Shown here in pieces: positions 60,115 to 64,000 of a DNA stretch of 64,000 bases. The notes beneath the pieces are model-generated. The model was not told the origin of the DNA and did not search any database. It saw only the letters and a program-made list of their open reading frames with translations. Numbering within the stretch: the first letter of the stretch is position 1; each line of letters opens with the position of its first letter. The DNA is taken from assembly GCF_030253575.1 (NCBI RefSeq), contig NC_080563.1:11551001-11615000 (forward strand). Direction: 5' to 3'. Source of the DNA: Rhododendron vialii (taxonomy: Eukaryota; Streptophyta; Magnoliopsida; Ericales; Ericaceae). The translations under genes and the position numbers were made by a program.

Positions 60115-60285
60115 GAATTTAATTTCGTTCACCCTCCTTAAAATATGGTGAACAAAACTCTATTTTCTATTGGTTGAAATGATGTGGATCCCACCACAAA
60201 GTAATATCATGCTTACCAAAATGTATTGCAGGAATATGACCTATTTCATTTTAATCTATTTTAAGGAGAGTGAACAAAAGCCCTC
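60115..60285. mobile_element. Mutator-type MITE with exact 9-bp target duplication
   Basis: Flanked by TAGCAATTG at 60106-60114 and 60286-60294. Ends are inverted: GAATTTAATTTCGTTCACCC against GAGGGCTTTTGTTCACTC, both followed by TCCTTAAAAT. 171 bases, non-coding. Confidence 0.78.
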
Positions 60286-60294
60286 TAGCAATTG

Positions 60295-61064
60295 ATCACT
60301 TTTAAAATTTCTCATTTCAATCTCTTAATCGGCTTTCCTCCAACCCCAGTAGGAGGAGTTCGTTCATCCCAAAACACACGTCGGCACTTGATTGGCCCAA
60401 ACCCCTTCCCTTTTTAAAATCCTACGGAAAGCTACCCAACGGAATTCAACCCTTATTCCATAGTTAACTCCAAATTGATCTAACGTGAAGTTCTACCTAG
60501 TATTTTTTAGAAAAGCTCCTCCATATTAGGAAATTATAATTTACAATCCCATTTTTCTAGGAATAGATTACCGTATATACCTATTATGAATTCTAGCGCA
60601 AGTAAAGAGTTGGGTCTCTAAAACTAAACCCTAATCATAAAAGAATAAATCATAGAAAAAAAACTACATTAGTTACACGTGTTATTGTTCATCAAAGAAT
60701 AAATCATAGAGAATCGGACAATCTTTGTTTGTTTTGATTCAAGTTTTCCATTAAATTGCTACGACAGGTTATATTACACAGGTTATATTAAATTGCTTCT
60801 CGGGAGAATTTGGGCAAATTCTCTAGGTCATTCATGAAACTGGGATATAAGCACATGGCCGTAAAGTGCTAGCTTTAAACATTACACATTAGTAGAGTTG
60901 TGTGTGTAGTGCTCTCAGACTTAGAGTTCAAGATCACAAGTCACTCTAGTTACTATCTGAAGCACTATCACTATGTAAGGGTTCAAGTTGAAAGACTCCT
61001 TTGCTTATGCACAGCTTTATACATTTGCTCGAATATTTTGTTTTAAAATACAAGTGGGGAATTG
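60295..61064. other. Non-genic stretch
   Basis: No gene, RNA gene or firm element boundary is visible. AATAAATCATAGA occurs twice (60643 and 60697) and GGTTATATTA twice (60767 and 60780), small direct repeats only. Confidence 0.4.
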
Positions 61065-61900
61065 TTGGAACTTGGATGTGTATTTGTAAAACATTGAGTT
61101 TTTCTCTAGTCCCACATTGGCTAGTCACAAAACTTTTATCTACTTTAAATGATTTTGCACACTAATGGGTTTGTGTATGAGGACCCAAGGAGAGGTCTCG
61201 CGCGCTCAGAAAAAATGGGCGGCAATTTGGAAAACTGATTCGGAAACCAGTTAACCGGGTGTGCGTCACGAGTTATTCGCGCAAGGAGGGTGCAAATCCG
61301 GGATTTGAGCCTCGCGCACGTACTAGTAAAGCCCACATTTTTGCTAAAATAAATAAACACGTTTTCCAGTCAATCAATTTTTTTTTAAATGGAAAACTGA
61401 CTGTTACTGATTAATCAAAGCAATGTGATTAAGAAAAACGTGTTTAAATCTTGTGCATGATCAACGGGATTTGATTTGTGGCTGATTAACAAGTGATTTT
61501 CGGATTGATTAAAAACATGGCCTAAATCAAAGCAATTTGATTTTTGCTTCCAAAAATCAAGCCCAGCCGGCTCCTATAAATTCAGAGTTTCGGAATTGGT
61601 TTTAAACAGAAAAAACAACTCTCTCTTCCACCCCAAAAATGTTTTCCGAGTTCGAGCAATAGGTCGATAGTGTTTTTGTTTTCGGTTTTCTTCTGTGCAG
61701 AGAAGGCTGAGCAGAGGTGGTGGATTTTGGGCTGTTTTATCCTGGGGACGGCGTGGTGCTCAACGAACTGCTTGCACAATCTGGGCAGAGCCGCGAAACG
61801 TCTTAAAGAGAGCGACCTAGTCCGCGACTCAACCCAGCCGTCGTTCTTCATTTTGGTATTCTATATTTCAGTAGCAGATTCCGAGGTAATACGTTCTTGT
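61065..61900 (+). mobile_element. Probable LTR fragment of a copia-type retrotransposon
   Basis: TGTTGGAACTTGGATGTGTA at about 61062 looks like an LTR start. It is followed by TAGTCCCACATTGGCTAGTC and, later, CCTATAAATTCAGAG (a TATA-like box at about 61573), a GC-rich stretch (GGGCAGAGCCGCGAAACG) and TATATTTCAGTAGCAGATTC. Open frames across it lack domains. No matching second LTR, primer-binding site or target duplication is seen, so it is a tentative call. Confidence 0.35.
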
Positions 61901-61999
61901 TTTTTCGAGCAGTCAATCCAACAGGTTATATTAGAGAGAATGAAACAATGGCTTCTTTGCTTGTTAATTATATGCAGGCTAATGCAGGTAGGTGACAAC

Positions 62000-62583
62000 A
62001 CTTCTCCATAACATACATCGTCTACGTGTGAGACTAACTGTGGAGGAAGGGCAAGGCTAATAGGCAAAAACCACAGCTCAAGGACCGTGATGAGGCCCTT
62101 TTTGTTCAAGCTTTCAAACCATACGCACCCCATAAGCGCAAATGGGTGCATACTATTGAAGATAGTTGCAATGAACCTCATGTGTTTCGTGCACCGTAGC
62201 GTCGTGCGTTACACTAGTATCCTTTTTCTGCTTGTGCTTTTCTAATTGTTTTTTCTGTAGGTGGTAAAGCCAAGGGTCCTTATCCATCAATGCGTTTCGT
62301 TGCTTCTGTTTTCCTTTGAGAGTAGGCCGTTTGTTTTCGGTGCTTGTTTGGTTTTTTTCTGGCAGTCTTGTTAAGGCTTGGAGGAGATGCTAATTCGGTG
62401 ATTGGCTAAATGGGCGTTGCAATCCCTCTCTTTGTCATCAGTTGCTCGGGGCATACCGCTTTGGACTTGAGCTTCTTCCACCACCGGCCTTTCATTTTTT
62501 GATTATATATTGTTGTTGTGTGTTTCCCTTATAAACTGTTTTCATATATTAATGCATTTCTATCGTCGTTTCAAAAAAAAAAA
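62000..62583 (+). mobile_element. Possible LINE 3' end
   Basis: T/G-rich text ending TATCGTCGTTTC and a poly-A run of about 13 bases (62571-62583) resembles a non-LTR retrotransposon 3' end in plus orientation. The part before it is unclear and may be a different repeat. Confidence 0.35.
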
Positions 62584-62822
62584 ATTAGGAGTTGACTGTT
62601 CCGTGGGATTTTAAGGAGGGAAGGGACTTGGGCCGATCAAGTGCCGGCATGTATTATGGGTTGAAGGAACTCATCCTACTGGGGTTGGAGGAAAGCCAAG
62701 TCCTTTAATCTAGGCAGCCCTGGCCGGCACTAGATAACAAAGATGAAGAAACGAGAAAAGAAACGGATAGCGGAACTTGGGTTTCGTTTCTACTTCGGAA
62801 TGATATAATTGAGTTTCAACTA

Positions 62823-62892
62823 CTCCCTCCGTTTCAATTTGTTTGTCCAAACAGTCAAAGAATTAAGGACAAACAAATCAAGACGGATGGAG
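62823..62892. mobile_element. Very short Stowaway-like foldback
   Basis: CTCCCTCCGTTTCAATTTGT and CTCCATCCGTCTTGATTTGT are inverted, followed by TTGTCC, with TA on both sides (62821-62822, 62893-62894). At 70 bases it is almost all terminal repeat, a deletion derivative. Confidence 0.75.
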
Positions 62893-64000
62893 TACTAATC
62901 AAGACCGACTACACTGTCGAGGGGAAAAAGGGAAAAAGTTCGACTACAAACTTTTTTTTTACGAAAGGAACAAAAGGAACATGGTTCGCACCAGTAGCAT
63001 CTTTGGCATGTGCAATTGGGTAAAGATGCTTTAATGAATGAATGATTGGGGGATATTATATATTATTTGATTTAATTCTGACCATTCGTCTTGTATCTCA
63101 TTTAAGTGTACGATTAACAAAGGAAATGTGCCGTTTGATAAATTTAAAATTAATTGTTGAAAGCTGGATGCTGGATTTTTTCAATCGAAAAATATTTAAT
63201 AAAAAAAATTAACAGCTTATTTAAAAAATAAGTTAATACAAAGAACAATATTGTTAGAAGTTGTATAGTGTACAATATTTTGATTTTGATGATGAACTTA
63301 TTCACTATCATGTAGTCCCAAATAAGATTTTCTTATCTCCGTCTAAATTCAAATTATGATATTTCTTAATCTTCATTTAGATCCACATTACATATATGTC
63401 TTGTATGGAAATAGTGTATGGATTATGTTTTATGAGATACTAGTGCTTGCCCGTGCCTACGGCACTACACACTTCGGTTGGAATTGTCTGTGCCTACGGC
63501 ACTTGCTAACTAATGGCTCTCAAACATTAGTATGTAGTATGTGATCATCTTCTTAGTGACACGAAAATTTAAGAGTGACAACATATGCAGAAACCAATTC
63601 AATCTCAATTTGAAGAATTTATTCAGCCCTTGCATTGTTGAATACTCCACAATCAATCTCAATAATTTTTGTATCATTTAGCAAAAAATAAATAAACTAA
63701 GTCGAACTCATGTGTGCTAAAATTTGATTGCAATATAGGATGCAAAATCACATGTCTTGGGCCATCTAACATAACTTCTTTCTTAAGATAGGAAACCTAT
63801 GTAAATCAATATGGTGTACTTTAAGGAAATGAGAAATTGAAGTTTGTATTCTTTGTAATTTGATCCTAATAATTTACCCATCTTTACCATACAAATCAAA
63901 TTAGGTTTCCTTTATTTTGAAAAAAAAAAAGAGGTTTTCTTTTATCTCCACCATTCGTGCCTCAATCGATAGGCTCAGTATAGTTGTTTTCCATTATTGA
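62893..64000. other. Non-genic right end of the window
   Basis: No gene is supported. ACTAGTGCTTGCCCGTGCCT at 63440-63459, with TGTGCCTACGGCAC repeated at 63489-63502, resembles the terminal phrase of a dispersed plant repeat, but no partner end is seen. The remainder is AT-rich. Confidence 0.4.

Noticed and set aside
1-64000. CRISPR arrays, bacterial operons, riboswitches, rRNA
   Set aside because: None seen; direct repeats here are irregular, LTR- or MITE-associated, and the sequence is a plant nuclear genome.

Overview
The window is nuclear DNA of a eudicot plant. It is AT-rich and intron-containing, with few genes per kilobase and many transposable-element remnants, and its conserved proteins are plant-specific. 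I see three intact host genes of known family, two intact phytocyanin genes plus a phytocyanin pseudogene, and a two-gene autonomous-looking PIF/Harbinger transposon. I cannot name the species. There are no prokaryotic, organellar or viral blocks. Exon boundaries below were placed by hand from GT/AG sites, reading frame and family alignment from memory, and need RNA support.

Layout. 1-18 kb: a tandem array of three minus-strand phytocyanin (blue copper protein) genes of two exons each (A 3051-4729, B 8387-10167, C 14544-16848). Their 3' flanks, TATA boxes and distal upstream segments are duplicated too. Copy C is dead: premature stops, a lost splice donor and a frameshift. 18.3-23.7 kb: a solo-LTR-like element containing a second, related solo LTR. 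Both have 5-bp target duplications, and the paralogous sequence near copy B preserves the empty site of the outer one. 23.7-24.3 kb: a hAT-type MITE filled with CGGATC-like repeats. 27.1-35.9 kb: a complete 8.8-kb PIF/Harbinger element with terminal inverted repeats, TTAA flanks, a Myb/SANT-like protein gene and an intact DDE transposase gene.

37-58 kb is the gene-bearing end: SLAC1, the guard-cell S-type anion channel (plus strand); an ACS10-type aminotransferase (plus strand); and a VTT/SNARE-associated membrane protein (minus strand, convergent with the aminotransferase). From memory, Arabidopsis keeps SLAC1 (At1g12480) and the SNARE-associated gene (At1g12450) close together and ACS10 (At1g62960) in a sister duplicated region. 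The window therefore looks like the unsplit ancestral gene order. The genes do not form a pathway; their proximity is most simply inherited order.

Of most interest: the aminotransferase has Asn where the PLP-pyridine-binding Asp is expected, and its start codon overlaps the stop of a four-codon upstream ORF (ATGA). The Harbinger element looks competent. The MITEs and foldback elements are unusually well preserved, several with exact target duplications and several nested in one another. I found no evidence for an unknown multi-gene system.
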